Shown piece by piece: positions 1 to 10,533 of a DNA stretch of 64,000 bases. The translations under genes and the position numbers were made by a program. The DNA lies in NCBI GenBank assembly GCA_037893245.1, contig JBAIAA010000693.1:620001-684000 (forward strand), given 5' to 3'. Within the stretch, counting starts at the first letter, position 1, and each line of letters begins with the position of its first letter. The stretch is from Crossaster papposus (Eukaryota > Echinodermata > Asteroidea > Velatida > Solasteridae). The notes beneath the pieces were generated by a model. The model made no database searches, was not told the DNA's origin, and saw only the letters and a program-made list of their open reading frames with translations.

Positions 1-45
1 AGGAAGGGCAGAGGTTCTCCACAAATATGAGGATGATGGTGTACG

Positions 46-1847
46 ATGCAGTCGAAAATCATCTTGGCAAGGTTTGCCAAGCGTTGTGGCATAGAAAAGC
101 TAGATGTGCCATATCGCACAACTGTAGAATGCATGTGCAGGGAACTTGGTGTAATTGCAGACTTCCAGGTGGGCGAGATCTTGAAAGAAAAGAGAAACCT
201 CACACTTGGGTTTAACGCAACTACTCAGGAGGAAGTACATGTTAATGCTATACATGTCACAAGCCAAGACAAGTGCTACGTCATCTCCCTTGACCAGCTC
301 CCGGGAGGAACAGCGGAGGACTATGAAATGCATATTGTTGACTCGATCAATCGAGTTGCACAAGTGCACACAGGATTTCACAAGGGTGATTTTCCTTCGA
401 CCCGAGAGGAAATGATTAGCAACATTTCCAATACCATGACATATCGTGTTGCAGTCAACCACGCCACAATAACCCGACTAGAAGAAACATGGCGAAAGCC
501 CTTGAATGAACTTAACTGCCATCTTCATCCGCTAGAGACACTTGCAAGATCATCGTGTGCAGCACTGAAGGCTCGTGAGCCAAGCAAGGGAAAGCTCTTT
601 GGCAATGATTGTATCGCAGCAAACATCGTACTCGCTGTGAACAAATTCCGGTTTAAAGATGGGAAGGGAGATCCGAAGGGCTTCGTAAATTTCCTTGATG
701 AATCTAGACTACCACGTGGAATTCTTCCAAGATACCGAGGCAATAGGCTACACATCCTCTTTCACATTTGCGGGAAGCTTTTCCAACACCATGAACTTTT
801 CTTTGAGTTTTTCAAGAGCGGACCAGTTTCCTGTGGTGGGCTGCAGTCGGCAATTCGTCATGACTATGATCTGATGGTGGCCAAAGTTGAAATGCAGGTG
901 TTGGGGCTGATTGGGAAGCTGCTTTCTGGTCCATGGATAAAGCTGTTTTACACCTCTGCTTCCAGTGAACAGGTCAGCCACGTAGAGGGGATTGTCAGGG
1001 TTAAGGAATTGGTGGAGAATGTAAAAACCACTATGGAGAATCCTAGCAGGGTGCTCACCACCTCCATTGGACTTTTTCGGGAAGAATGTTAAAGAAGACG
1101 ACACCCTCACTAAGCTCAGGGCCACCCCAGCAGAGGAAACGCTGTTCGAGGGCATGATGAAGGACTGTCTTGCGGCCGCTGTGACAGTTCTTGAAAGGCA
1201 GTACCAACGATATTTTAATTTCGACGTAACAGAACAGCTTCAAAAGGAGACATAGTCTGCCCGCTGCCACAACATCGATGCCGAAGAGATCATGGGTATG
1301 TTCAGTGCTGGAAAAGAGCATGCCCCCAATGCCACATTGTGCTATCTTTCCTCGAGAATTCGTGCACACAAAAATTAAGAAGCAAGAGATACTTGTCAAC
1401 TTCGCAAGGTCTCATGGACGACAACAGAGGCAGACAAGATGAAAACGATCTCGTGAAATCCTAGTCGAGGTGTCACGAAGGATTGCTGTCAAAAAATAAA
1501 AGAAAGACGTAGCACATCGAAATAAGATTGAAAAACAACTGAAAGACCACAGCCTAGACATTGCTGCAGAGTTTGCAGATTTAGATGCAGTCAGTCAAGC
1601 AGAACTACGTGACATCTTGGACGGAAAAGTAGTCGGGCGTCGCATCTGTCACATCTGGTACGACCAGCAATCCAAAGAAAAAACAGTCTACCATGGCAAG
1701 GTGGAGAAACTGAAAAAGACTGCAACTAAAAGTTACGTCATTGGCTACTGGAGCCAATATGAAACATATGACGATGCCACTGACTATGTCATCTCCAAAT
1801 ATGCATTGGCAGCTGATCTTGTGTGTGGAGATATTTCTATATCCTAA
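46..1847 (+). pseudogene. Decayed transposase-like gene of an unclassified RNase H-fold family
   Basis: An open frame runs from 46 to 1092 (348 codons), with in-frame stops just upstream at 28-36. The reading then continues in other frames at 1067-1255, in a patch broken by stops up to about 1375, and at 1617-1847. The pieces look like one gene disrupted by frameshifts and stops. From memory, the N-terminal part (LPGGTAEDY, RVAVNHA, LNCHLHPLE) and the middle (RYRGNRLHILF) resemble a widespread invertebrate and fish family that I believe is transposon-derived. The last block, with GRRICHIWYD and VYHGKV, looks like a small Tudor/chromo-like barrel seen at the C-terminus of such proteins. Two acidic residues I would expect appear substituted (FNATT and TMTYR). 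Family identity is an inference; that the gene is broken is directly visible. Confidence 0.55.
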
Positions 1848-1867
1848 ATCAACTTATGGGGGAAATG

Positions 1868-2068
1868 GTTTAACCAGTTCACGTCAGAGGACGTATATAT
1901 CCGCATTCAAAACGGATGACAGATAAACGTGCCACAAGCAAGGCCGGAAATGTCTGTCAACAGCGAGCAACGCCGTGAATTTCATGGGTGTACTTCCTGA
2001 TAAAATTAGTCTGAACCCGCCTCGGATCGAGTTTCGTGAACCATAATCCCGGCGTGAACTGGTTAAAC
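1868..2068. mobile_element. MITE with 16-bp perfect terminal inverted repeats
   Basis: GTTTAACCAGTTCACG at 1868-1883 is the exact reverse complement of 2053-2068. The 201-bp interior has no coding capacity. A diverged relative lies at 24376-24628 with the same terminal motif and a shared block about 'cctcggatcgag' in the other orientation. No clear target-site duplication is visible. The superfamily cannot be assigned from the ends alone. Confidence 0.7.
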
Positions 2069-2474
2069 AACTACACGTACCAATTTTGAGCAACTTCAAT
2101 AATGTTGATTTTCCTTGCCGTCATTGTCTTTCCTTATTTATTGCCACTGATGTCATTAACATTAACTTTACATTCGATCTTATAAGCAAGTAATCAGTGC
2201 TCAATTTAACATTTACATTGTAATATGTTTCGTCTGTGTATACTGGACACAATTCTAAGTTTGTAAAGCTTAATTCAAGAAATGTTGTCACTGATTAATT
2301 TACCTTGACCAAATTAAATACACAACTCAACTGTATTTCACATTTCGACTTTTGTAGTAATTATAGCATGAAATTGTTGATTTTAAGGAAATTTTACAAG
2401 AATATATAAAAGTGAAGCACCATATTCTCAAAATAAAGTTATGAATATACAGCACGTTTTTATCAAACTGAATT
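2069..2474. other. AT-rich non-coding spacer
   Basis: No open frame, RNA gene or repeat supported by a second copy in the window was seen here. Confidence 0.5.
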
Positions 2475-2730
2475 TAACTCCTTTTACCGTTACACGGTAA
2501 AAGGTTTTATACACAGCGAAAGCTCATGCGGCCTCCCTACGCTCTCATGGCATTTCTTTGACATTCACACCCACACCTAATTTAGCACTAAGTGCAAGGT
2601 CAACAAACTGTTCATGTCACGCTATCGCCATACAAGAGTTAATTATGCAAAAGGTAAAAGGTCAGCAATATGCAAATTTCTACAGTTAACTTTGGGCCAA
2701 TGAGAGTCATGGGTTCCGCGTGGGGAAGCG
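2475..2730 (+). repeat. 5' terminal region of the Ngaro-like element
   Basis: This is nearly identical to 57293-57560. It starts with a 25-nt hairpin (CCTTTTACC / GGTAAAAGG around 2480-2505). The shared sequence begins at 'taactcctttt' in both copies, which sets the left edge of the element. In Ngaro and DIRS elements such ends form the split direct repeats used for circularisation; I did not identify the complete A/B repeat layout. Confidence 0.7.
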
Positions 2731-2984
2731 GGGCTTTTGGCGGGTTCGAATTTTATAGCCACTCTGTCACAGCCGATTCCAGAGTCAACATCTCAATTTT
2801 TGTTCAGCAATTTTTATCTTCGTTCTCCGATTATTATCGTTTCCGAACACATCCATTTTGTTCTGGTCATTTCTACAACTCTTTAGTTTACCTGTCGTCA
2901 TTCTCCTCTTTATTGTTTTACGTGAACGTCAAAGTTACAAAAAGTTCAAGTTAGTCGTCGTCTTCAACTCTTCGGCACGTAAGC

Positions 2985-3650
2985 ATGAATCGCGGGGATT
3001 TACTCCGCACCCGTCGGCGACCAGCTCGCTTTTCGGACACCGTCGTGCGGGCGTCAGCGAAGCAGCCCAGGCGCCAAAAGGCCACGCCTGCTGAGACTGC
3101 GGCGAGTCGCGGAAGACATCCCGGCAGGCCTTGGGGTAGGAGAGCCCGTGCTTCATATCCGTTGACGGACGGAGTTCCGCCTTCAAGTCCAGCTGAAGGT
3201 CTGGTTGTGCCGCCGATGGCTGGTCCGGCTGACGGGGCGGGGCCGTCCTTCTTTGTCCCGGCGAACCCAGTAGTTTTGGCCTCCGGTGCTGTGCTGTCGC
3301 AGCCCCTTCGCCTGCCGCATTCAGCAAGCCCGACTTTTTCGACGAGCGGACTTTTTTCTCCGCCTCCGCCTCCCCTTGCTGCTACTACCATGACTACTGC
3401 TATCGACGTCACACCTCTGCCGCTCCCAACACTTGCGGGAGTACTTTCAGCGTGTCCAACGGCAACGCGGGTCCACCCACCAGTGCGGCGCCTCCGGCTC
3501 CGGCTTTTGCGCAACCTGGCTGCTGCGGTTATTGCGGGTCATCGGCCTCCGTCGTCGTTCCACCGGCTCACGGGTCAGCTGGGTTTGGGACCCATTTTGC
3601 TGGAACCACCACAGCACCAGGACTGGCGCCCTCTGTTGTCGAGGGCTTAA
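2985..3650 (+). pseudogene. Gag-like proline/arginine-rich ORF of the Ngaro-like element
   Basis: A 221-codon frame begins MNRGDLLRTRRRPARFSD and is rich in Pro, Ala and Arg. After about 3440 the sensible reading seems to move to the +2 frame, where a Pro/Ala/Gly-rich segment with a CGYCG cluster leads straight into the RNase H region. A frameshift near 3440 is therefore likely. Position and composition suit a nucleic-acid-binding gag protein. There is no recognisable fold, so the product is inferred from its place in the element. The opposite-strand frame here is a GC-rich shadow. Confidence 0.5.
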
Positions 3651-4244
3651 TTGCGTTGACTTCGGGTCTCTCCCAGCCTTACCATCGGGTGCGCATCTCC
3701 AAAGGTGCAAGGCTCGATTTGCTCACGTGGCTAGATTTTCTCACCAACTTCAATGGGGTATCAGTATTTGCAGGTGCTGAGTGGGAGTCCGATGATAGCT
3801 TGTCCCTATTCACAGATTCTGCGGGTAGTATTGGCTATGGAGCTTATTTTCATGGCAAATAGGTACAAGGCCGTTGGCCGGCGGAGTTCTTGCGTAACCC
3901 CCCCTCAATTGCATATTTGGAATTTTGTTCCACTGTGTGTGGCTATGCTGTGTTGGGCTCCTTTGCTTGTCGGTCGTAAAGTCATGTTTCACACTGATAA
4001 CACCGCGGTAGTACAGATAATTAATAAGAAATCTTCCCATTGTGCCCGCATTATGCAGCTGGTGAGACCTTTTGTGCTGCAATGTCTGCATTTTAATGTT
4101 TCTGTGAAAGCGGTTCATGTGCCGGGAAAGTATAATGAAATTGCGGATGCTTTGTCCCGTTTTCAGATGGACCGTTTTCGCCTAGCAGCCCCCGAGGCAG
4201 ATCAGGTTATGACTCCTCTCCCTCCTTTCCCCTCGGTGTGGTAG
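3452..4244 (+). pseudogene. RT thumb remnant plus RNase H of the Ngaro-like element, frameshifted
   Basis: The frame 3452-3862 holds ISKGARLDLLTWLDFL, the connection typical of DIRS-order reverse transcriptases, then FTDSAGSIGYGAYF, the first RNase H block with its catalytic Asp. It stops at 3862. The RNase H continues in another frame (3753-4244) with FHTDNTAVVQIINK, the following helices and HVPGKYNEIADALSR, the last conserved Asp block. The order and motifs leave little doubt about RNase H. The fingers and palm of the reverse transcriptase, including the catalytic motif, are absent, so this copy could not reverse transcribe. The gene sits between the gag-like region and the recombinase and nearly abuts the latter. 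Confidence 0.8.
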
Positions 4245-5189
4245 ATAACGAAGTGGAACGCTTGCTAGCTGCAGCCATTTCCACTAATTCACAAACAACC
4301 TATGCTTCTGGCTGGAGAGCGTTCAGCCAATTTCGGCAGCATTCTTTTTCAAGCAATGTGCCGGCATCAGTTGAAGAAATGCATCATTTTATAGCATGGC
4401 TTTCACTTAGGGGCTTATCCCCTTCCACGATTGCTACCTACATAGCAGGTGTAAGTTATGTGCATAAATTATGTGGGTGGGTAGATCCCACCAAGGACTT
4501 TGTTGTCGCTAAATTACTAGAAGGTGCCCGACGGCTCTGTCCGTCTCAAGACAAGCGTTTGCCCATTTCCCTGCCTTTGCTGGGACACATTCTCAATGCT
4601 GTACCTGCCATTTGTTTTTCTAATTTTGAGGCTAATCTTTTTCGGGCAGTATTTTTGAGTGCATTTTTCGGTTTTATGCGGGTCAGTGAATTTGCAGTCG
4701 GTTCAATGTTACACCCTCATAACAGTGTTTTGAGTTGCCAGGATGTACAGTTAATTCCACCTTTACCCACTGCCGAGTCTGCTTCTGTTGTAATTCATTT
4801 TCGTAAATCCAAGAACAATCAGCGTGGCCTCCCCCAGAGTGTTTGCTTGATGCAGTCCAGTGACAAATCCTTATGTCCGGTTACGGCCTTAGGGCAGTTT
4901 TTTGCCATGCGACCCAATTGCGCGGGCCCCTTTTTCTGTCACTTTGACTGGAGCCCGCTGACGCAATATCAGTTTATTGCGGTGCTACAAAAAGCTATCA
5001 AATTTTTGGGAATTCAGGGGGCCCGCATAAAGGGGCACTCGTTTCGCATTGGTGCGGCGTCCTCTGCATCACAGCTGGGTGTGGCCAGGGCTGATATTCA
5101 AATTATGGGGCGCTGGCGTTCTGATGCATTTTTGTCATATATACGCCCATTGCCTGTTTGTAGCTTACCACAGAAACAGGGTGATGACC

Positions 5190-5224
<35 letters not shown>

Positions 5225-5254
5225 ACGTTAGCCCATACAGCACACTTTAGCTAG
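4238..5254 (+). CDS. Tyrosine recombinase of the Ngaro-like element
   Basis: A 338-codon frame with a SAM-like N-terminal DNA-binding region (TYASGWRAFSQF, LSPSTIATYIAGVS) and a C-terminal catalytic domain. The Arg I block is FFGFMRVSEFAVG at about residue 147. The His-x-x-Arg block is HSFRIGAASSASQLG at about residue 267. The tyrosine lies in FLSYIRPL at about residue 299. These are the signature residues of the family that integrates a circular cDNA by strand exchange without leaving a target duplication. The frame is intact, but a run of about 31 C's (5193-5224) adds a polyproline tail. This looks like slippage and probably masks the true end. The upstream RNase H frame overlaps its start. 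Confidence 0.85.
5193..5224 (+). repeat. Poly-C homopolymer near the 3' end of the recombinase ORF
   Basis: About 31 consecutive C's encode polyproline. The length is probably unstable or mis-sequenced, so the last 15-20 codons of the recombinase are unreliable. Confidence 0.9.
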
Positions 5255-5295
5255 AGGTGTGGGTTGTCTAGTGACAAAAAACTTCCTTTCATTTA

Positions 5296-5451
5296 ATTGC
5301 TTCAGATACAGTCTGGATAGTGGGGGACTCTATCATCCGCCGGGCCGAATGTCAGTTAGAGCCACCGGTCAATGTCCACTGGAAAGGCAAAGGTGGGGCC
5401 GGCGTGGGGGACGCTTATGACCTTCGGGATGAGTTGGGTCGGGAACTATAT
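5296..5451 (+). pseudogene. SGNH hydrolase, 5' half (interrupted by gypsy insertion)
   Basis: The frame reads VWIVGDSIIRRAE, the block I GDS nucleophile motif of SGNH/GDSL hydrolases, then a Gly-rich GKGGAGVGD segment. It is cut at 5451 by the left LTR of the gypsy element. The frame resumes at 14081 with the Gly-x-Asn-Asp block. Some Ngaro elements are known to carry such a hydrolase after the recombinase. Its role in retrotransposition is not established. Confidence 0.7.
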
Positions 5452-6150
5452 TGTAACGAAAATACAAGTCTTGATTAATTCATTCTTTAATCTGAAAGAA
5501 TACATGTTCATTTCCTAAACCTAATTGAAATGATGGGCCTTAGGAAGATAAGAAATAAGTATCAAGCTACATTTCGTATTTCTATGGAAAGAATTGATGC
5601 CAATACAGTTGACCACGTATTAACAATAGGGCCTATGATAAATTAATAGTAGAGTTATTGTTAAATGAAATGACTTATACAAGTTTAATTCATCTAAGCT
5701 TTCTAGGTCAAGACGCTGTGATTATTGTGATTTGGAATAATACATGGAGAAGTGGTTTATGACCAATCAGGGTATTGCAAAGGACATTTTGTTATGAAAC
5801 GCTAGCTCCACGCGTTATGTACGCGCCCAAACCGCTATAAAAGACGAGCCAAATCAGTGCTCGTGGTTGAGAGTTTCAGATCGATGTTCAGGCCGTGACT
5901 GGTTCTGGCCCGGTAGACTATAGTATGTGGAGCGCGTCTCAGCCGACGTTCGATTGCAATACACATTGACGCTCCGTCTCATTGTTACACACATAGACAT
6001 TCGGTTTATTCGCATTAGACATAATGTGTGCTTAGTATTGGAAACATCGTACAGATAATAAAACTGTTATTATTCTTTGAAGCCACAGCACGATCTATCC
6101 AGTTTCTCTAGTCATTTAGTACTTGTATCAGCAATTTCACGCCCGTTACA
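5452..6150 (+). repeat. 5' LTR of the gypsy element
   Basis: TG...CA termini. A TATAAAAG promoter box lies at 5836-5843 and an AATAAA-type signal near 6056-6063, as expected for U3 and R. It is a near-identical repeat of 13378-14076. Confidence 0.95.
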
Positions 6151-6152
6151 TT

Positions 6153-6167
6153 TGGTGGCAGCGGTGG
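6153..6167 (+). promoter_or_regulatory. Primer-binding site, probably tRNA-Leu
   Basis: TGGTGGCAGCGGTGG begins two bases after the LTR. From memory it is the complement of the 3' end of animal tRNA-Leu(UAG) plus CCA. The same motif, 13 nt long, follows the LTR of the unrelated element at 52325. Confidence 0.7.
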
Positions 6168-6216
6168 CCGGACTTCAACGGAGAAATTATACACGCTACC
6201 AGAACGACAAAAGAAG

Positions 6217-7443
6217 ATGGATACTTCGGATCAAGAAATCCAGTTCGGACTCACCGCCGGGGCGGGCCGTTCAAGTACGCCAGAAGATGACACCGTGCAA
6301 AGTTCACCGGCATGGGGCGGTGATGGTGACAGTTCATTTCAACGGGAACAACGGGATATTAACCTAATGAAGGAAGAGAATGAAAAGTTGCGGCGGCAAC
6401 TTGCGGCATTGGACACTGCCAGTAATAAACGACAAGAACCGTCACCAAAAAACATGGAACAACAGAGATCGACACGGAACAACATGTCAGCCCTGTCTGA
6501 CAATAAGCCGAGAATTAGGCCAGCAACGTATGATGGCATGAGCCCCTGGGAAGACTACCTCGTGTAGTTTGAGCTATTATCCGAGCTCAATGGTTGGAGT
6601 GCACGAGAGAAGGCGATGTACCTGGCTGCCAATCTGCGGGGCGCGGCACAGGCCGTGCTGGGTGACTTGGATGTCACTAGACGACGAGATTATAACGCCC
6701 TCATCGCAGCACTTGGTCGACGATTTAGCCCAGACAACCAGACGGAAATGTTTCGTGTTCAATTAAAGAACCGAATGAGAGGGAGAGATGAAAAACTTCC
6801 CAAGTTGGCCCAGAGCATAAGGCGGTTGACGCGACGGGCATACCCAACGGCACCCTACGAGCTACAGGAAACACTGGCAAAAGAGCATTTTATGGATGCT
6901 CTAGATGATGCTGACATCCGTTGGCGGGTGTTTCAGTCCAGGCCGATCAACATTGATGATGCCGTGAGAGTTGCCATTGAGCTGGAGGCATTTCATATGG
7001 CAGAGAGACAACGGGGCCAAATAAGACGGTCAGCACCAGCTGCCAGAGTGGTAACCTCTGAAACTACAGGCACGACAGATGCAGTAGCCGCTCCATCACT
7101 GGAACGACAGCTTGCTGCATTCACCTCTACAATCGGTAATGTAATTACCGAAGGGTTCAACAATCTACAGAAGCAACTAAATGGGGAAGGGAAGACGGAT
7201 AACGGCCACAGGTTTACCCCCAGACCATCAACACAACGAAGGTGGGCACGCCAGGGAGACCAAGACACCGTGGAGTGTTGGAATTGCCACGAGACTGGCC
7301 ATTTCCGACGAGAATGCCCAAAAGCCGGTTCATGGAGAAATAACACAAGCTCACGTCAGGGAAACGGCGGACAGTCGAGCTTGTGGGCCAAAGATCGACT
7401 CCAGCACCCAGGCCCAGGACCACAGACCCAACCAAAACAATAA
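6217..7443 (+). pseudogene. gag: Gypsy gag with an internal stop codon
   Basis: One frame (409 codons) has a single TAG at 6565-6567. N-terminal half: acidic start, coiled-coil-like EENEKLRRQLAAL and the capsid region (LAANLRGAAQAVLGDL, LGRRFSPDNQTEMF), matching the retrotransposon gag domain. C-terminal half: a CCHC zinc knuckle, CWNCHETGHFRREC, at about 7276-7320. The stop replaces what is probably a Gln codon between PWEDYLV and FELLSEL. The next frame (protease) overlaps the gag end by 61 nt in a different frame, which suits a programmed frameshift. As it stands only a 116-residue N-terminal fragment or a downstream re-initiation product could be made. Confidence 0.85.
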
Positions 7444-7739
7444 AGCCACGCATCAGATCGACGACGGGGGCAGGTGGCATGTATGTGGCTGGACATATAG
7501 AAGGGATTGGTGTTAACTTTCTGGTAGATACAGGGGCCAACATAACGATAGTGAGGCCAGAGATTTACTATGCCTTACCTGAACCAACGCGACCACGACT
7601 AGAGAATAAAGAAATTACTATGGTAACTGCAGATGGCAAGGCCCTATACTCTCTATTGGGCGTGGGAGATTTCAACTTAAAATCGGCAAGCAGAGCCCTC
7701 AGGTACAACATGATGTATGGGTGGCTGAGATCGACCTAG
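7383..7739 (+). CDS. pol: Gypsy aspartic protease region
   Basis: The frame contains FLVDTGANITIV, the D-T-G active site of retropepsins, about 48 residues in. The next conserved stretch, GILGYDFM, lies in the next frame (from 7721), so a frameshift near 7715-7720 splits the protease. The frame overlaps the end of gag. The enzyme would cleave Gag-Pol. In this copy the frame ends at 7739 before the protease is complete. Confidence 0.8.
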   Translation: MGQRSTPAPRPRTTDPTKTIKPRIRSTTGAGGMYVAGHIEGIGVNFLVDTGANITIVRPEIYYALPEPTRPRLENKEITMVTADGKALYSLLGVGDFNLKSASRALRYNMMYGWLRST

Positions 7740-9478
7740 ATGGTATCCTGGGCTATGATTTCATGATGAAATACAACTGTCATCTAGATGTGGGTAAGGC
7801 AGAAATGAAATTACATGACGTACCCATAGCGTGCACAACCACTACACGAACATCAGCAAAATCATGCCGCATCACTGCAGACACTACTGTCAGCATTCCA
7901 CCTGGTGGAGAGGTATTGTTACTGGGTAAACTTGAAAAAGAAGCAGGGCTTACGGGACTGGCTGTAGTTGAACCAACGGCTAATTTGATAGAGAAGCATG
8001 AGATGATAACCGCCAGGTCATTGGTATACACCGACAGCGGGAAGATTCCAATACGCATTTTGAACCTGATAGAGAAACATGCCACACTCTACGAAGGTAC
8101 CAACGTTGCTACCTGCGAGCTAATAGAAGAAGTGGTGACAAATGTAGACCACTGTGACGTAAGAGCTGCAACTTTACACACAGATGAATTACTACCTACA
8201 GAATCAGCTTACAATGACACCAATGCCATGCCCTCCCATATGGATGACCTGTATAAGAGATGTAGCGTTCATCTTGAAACTGAGCAGCGGCAACAGCTTG
8301 CTACATTACTGCGGCAACATTGTCATGTATTTGCAAATTCATCAGAAGATTTGGGCAAAACAGCTGTGTATCAACATAAAATAAACACCGGTGATACACT
8401 CCCAATTCGTCAGCGAGCTCGCCGACTACCAATCCACCAAAGATTAGAATCATCTGAAGAAGTAAACAAGATGTTAAAGAGGGGAATTATCGAACCGTCT
8501 GCTAGCCCATGGGCATCACCAATAGTACTGGTAAAGAAGAAGGACGGCAGCGTCAGATTCTGTGTGGACTACCGTAAACTCAACGCCGTGACAATAAAAG
8601 ACTCATACCCGTTGCCGAGAATAGACGACTCCCTTGACACACTGGCCGGTTCCACTTGGTTCTCAACTTTGGACCTGCAGAGCAGCTACTGGCAAGTTGA
8701 GATGTCTGATGAAGATAAGGAAAAGACGGCATTTGCAACAGGCACAGGGTTCTACCAGTTCAACGTTATGCCGTTCGGACTCTGCAATGCACCCGCCACG
8801 TTTGAACGACTGATGGAAAAGGTGTTGAACGGGTTGCAATGGCAAACGTGCCTTATATACATCGATGACATCGTATCCTATGGCTGCAATTTTCAACAAG
8901 CACTTGGGCGACTTGAAGAAGTATTAGTTCGACTCGAGACAGCTGGGCTGAAACTAAGCCCAAAGAAATGCCATCTATTTCAACGCAGCGTTTCCTTTTG
9001 GGGCCACACCATCAGTGAGAAGGGCATATCTACAGACGACGCCAAGACGGCGACAGTAAGAAACTGGCCGACACCAAAGAATGTCACTGAATTGAGAAGT
9101 TTCCTGGGCCTATGCTCGTACTACCGGAGATTTGTGAAAGGATTCGCAGGCATTGCAAAACCATTGCATCGGCTAACGGAAAAACAACAGCAGTTCATCT
9201 GGACAGACGAGAGTGAGAGAGCATTTCAGCAGCTCAAGACGGCCCTCACTTCCACTTTAATTTTGGCGTATCCTACCGAAGAAGGTGAATTTATATTGGA
9301 TACTGATGCAAGCAACTATGGAATTGGTGCAGTGTTATCGCAGGTGCAAAACGGCACAGAAAGAGTCATTGCATACTTCAGCCGTACATTGGCCAAAGCT
9401 GAGCGCCAGTACTGCGTGACGAGAAAAGAGCTTCTGGCTATAATCAGTGCAACAAAGCATTTTCATCACTACTTGTAG
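7721..9478 (+). CDS. pol: Gypsy reverse transcriptase and start of RNase H
   Basis: A 585-codon frame starts in the last part of the protease (GILGYDFMMKYN). The reverse transcriptase follows: KKKDGSVRFCVDYRKLN, STLDLQSSYWQVEM (first catalytic Asp), NVMPFGLCNAPATFERLM, and the catalytic YIDD at about 8856-8868. Next come the thumb (LGLCSYYRRFVKGFAGIAKP) and the RNase H start FILDTDASNYGIGAVLSQ. The frame ends at a TAG at 9476-9478 inside RNase H. The remainder of RNase H continues in another frame at 9447-9770. The RT itself looks intact. Confidence 0.92.
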   Translation: MAEIDLDGILGYDFMMKYNCHLDVGKAEMKLHDVPIACTTTTRTSAKSCRITADTTVSIPPGGEVLLLGKLEKEAGLTGLAVVEPTANLIEKHEMITARSLVYTDSGKIPIRILNLIEKHATLYEGTNVATCELIEEVVTNVDHCDVRAATLHTDELLPTESAYNDTNAMPSHMDDLYKRCSVHLETEQRQQLATLLRQHCHVFANSSEDLGKTAVYQHKINTGDTLPIRQRARRLPIHQRLESSEEVNKMLKRGIIEPSASPWASPIVLVKKKDGSVRFCVDYRKLNAVTIKDSYPLPRIDDSLDTLAGSTWFSTLDLQSSYWQVEMSDEDKEKTAFATGTGFYQFNVMPFGLCNAPATFERLMEKVLNGLQWQTCLIYIDDIVSYGCNFQQALGRLEEVLVRLETAGLKLSPKKCHLFQRSVSFWGHTISEKGISTDDAKTATVRNWPTPKNVTELRSFLGLCSYYRRFVKGFAGIAKPLHRLTEKQQQFIWTDESERAFQQLKTALTSTLILAYPTEEGEFILDTDASNYGIGAVLSQVQNGTERVIAYFSRTLAKAERQYCVTRKELLAIISATKHFHHYL

Positions 9479-9770
9479 GGGAGAAAATTGGGCATTGAGA
9501 TGGTTAATGAATTTCAAGAGCCCAGAAGGTCAGACGGCAAGATGGCTAGAAGTGATAGGTACCTATACATTTGACATACAACACAGACCTGGCAGGCAAC
9601 ATGGTAATGCAGACGGCTTATCTCGTCGGCCATGTGACGAATGTCAACAGTGCGAAAGAATTGAGCACAATGACCATGAAATGCATGATCATGTCACCAC
9701 ACTGAAGCCCACAGCCACCAATAAATTGGAGCCGAATGATGTCTTGATTGCAAAGAAAATAAGGAAGTGA
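9447..9770 (+). pseudogene. pol: Gypsy RNase H C-terminal part, frameshifted
   Basis: After a stop and frame change near 9478-9505 the frame reads LRWLMNFKSPEGQTARWLE and then FDIQHRPGRQHGNADGLSRR, the last RNase H block with its Asp and the usual L-S-R-R exit to integrase. This is the direct continuation of the RNase H begun upstream. A charged linker follows, in another frame, to about 10050. Confidence 0.85.
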
Positions 9771-10055
9771 TGGGTCACAAACACAAGTGTATCAACAAAG
9801 AAAAGTCGTCATGTTATGACGATGGTGATGAGGTGCATGGTTACACAGCCCAACCCGTGTGCACAGATGAAGTTGACAAAAAGGAAGACATAAAAGATGT
9901 AAGCACTGACCCCAACGCAAATACCGAGGCGCAAGATTCACCACGAATGTACTGTTCTGTAATTGGAACTACCGAAGCCGGAGAAGAGACCCCAGAGGGA
10001 AAGTCTGAAGGGGGCTGGAGGTCAGGAGACCTCGGATGGACAGCCAAAGACTTAA

Positions 10056-10529
10056 AGGATTACAGAAATAGAAAAATAAAAAGTACTTATATGATATAAA
10101 ACATAGGTTACAGTATCAATACACGCAATAAAAAAAATTGTGTGTGATTTTAGGGTTATTTGAGCCATTACAAATTTCAAATTTCTCTTCGATCGCCCCG
10201 CCCAGAAAAACTCCTCTTGTCGAAGTCGTGACGTCACGTAAAGAATAGCTTTCTTCGCGATTGATCGCGATCGCGTGCGTACATACGTAACCACGCGATC
10301 GCAATCAATCGCGAAGAAAGCTATTCTTTACGTGACGTCACGACTTCGACATCCAGGCATTCTGTCAAAGGAGGAATTTTTCTGGGCGGGGCGATCGAAG
10401 AGAAATTTGAAATTTGTAATGGCTCAAATAACCCTAAAATAACACACATTTTTTTTATTGGGTGTATTAATACTGTAACCTATGTTTTATATCATATAAG
10501 TACTTTTTATTTTCTATTTCTGTGATCCT
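10056..10529. mobile_element. Palindromic MITE (fold-back) with TTAA duplication inside gypsy pol
   Basis: The two arms are reverse complements over almost the whole length, meeting at about 10281-10293. They are flanked by TTAA at 10052-10055 and 10530-10533. The ends are AGGAT...ATCCT. TTAA duplication is the hallmark of piggyBac-type elements. The gypsy linker reads up to the left TTAA and resumes after the right one, so the insertion post-dates the retrotransposon. Confidence 0.85.
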
Positions 10530-10533
10530 TTAA

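Noticed and set aside
2951..3514. Minus-strand 187-codon frame opposite the gag-like region
   Set aside because: GC-rich antisense shadow; no motif, and the plus strand fits the element order.
6077..6367. 96-codon frame starting in the 5' LTR (and its twin at 14003)
   Set aside because: It is the LTR end read through. Gag starts at 6217 in another frame, and the twin only makes sense from 14081 as hydrolase.
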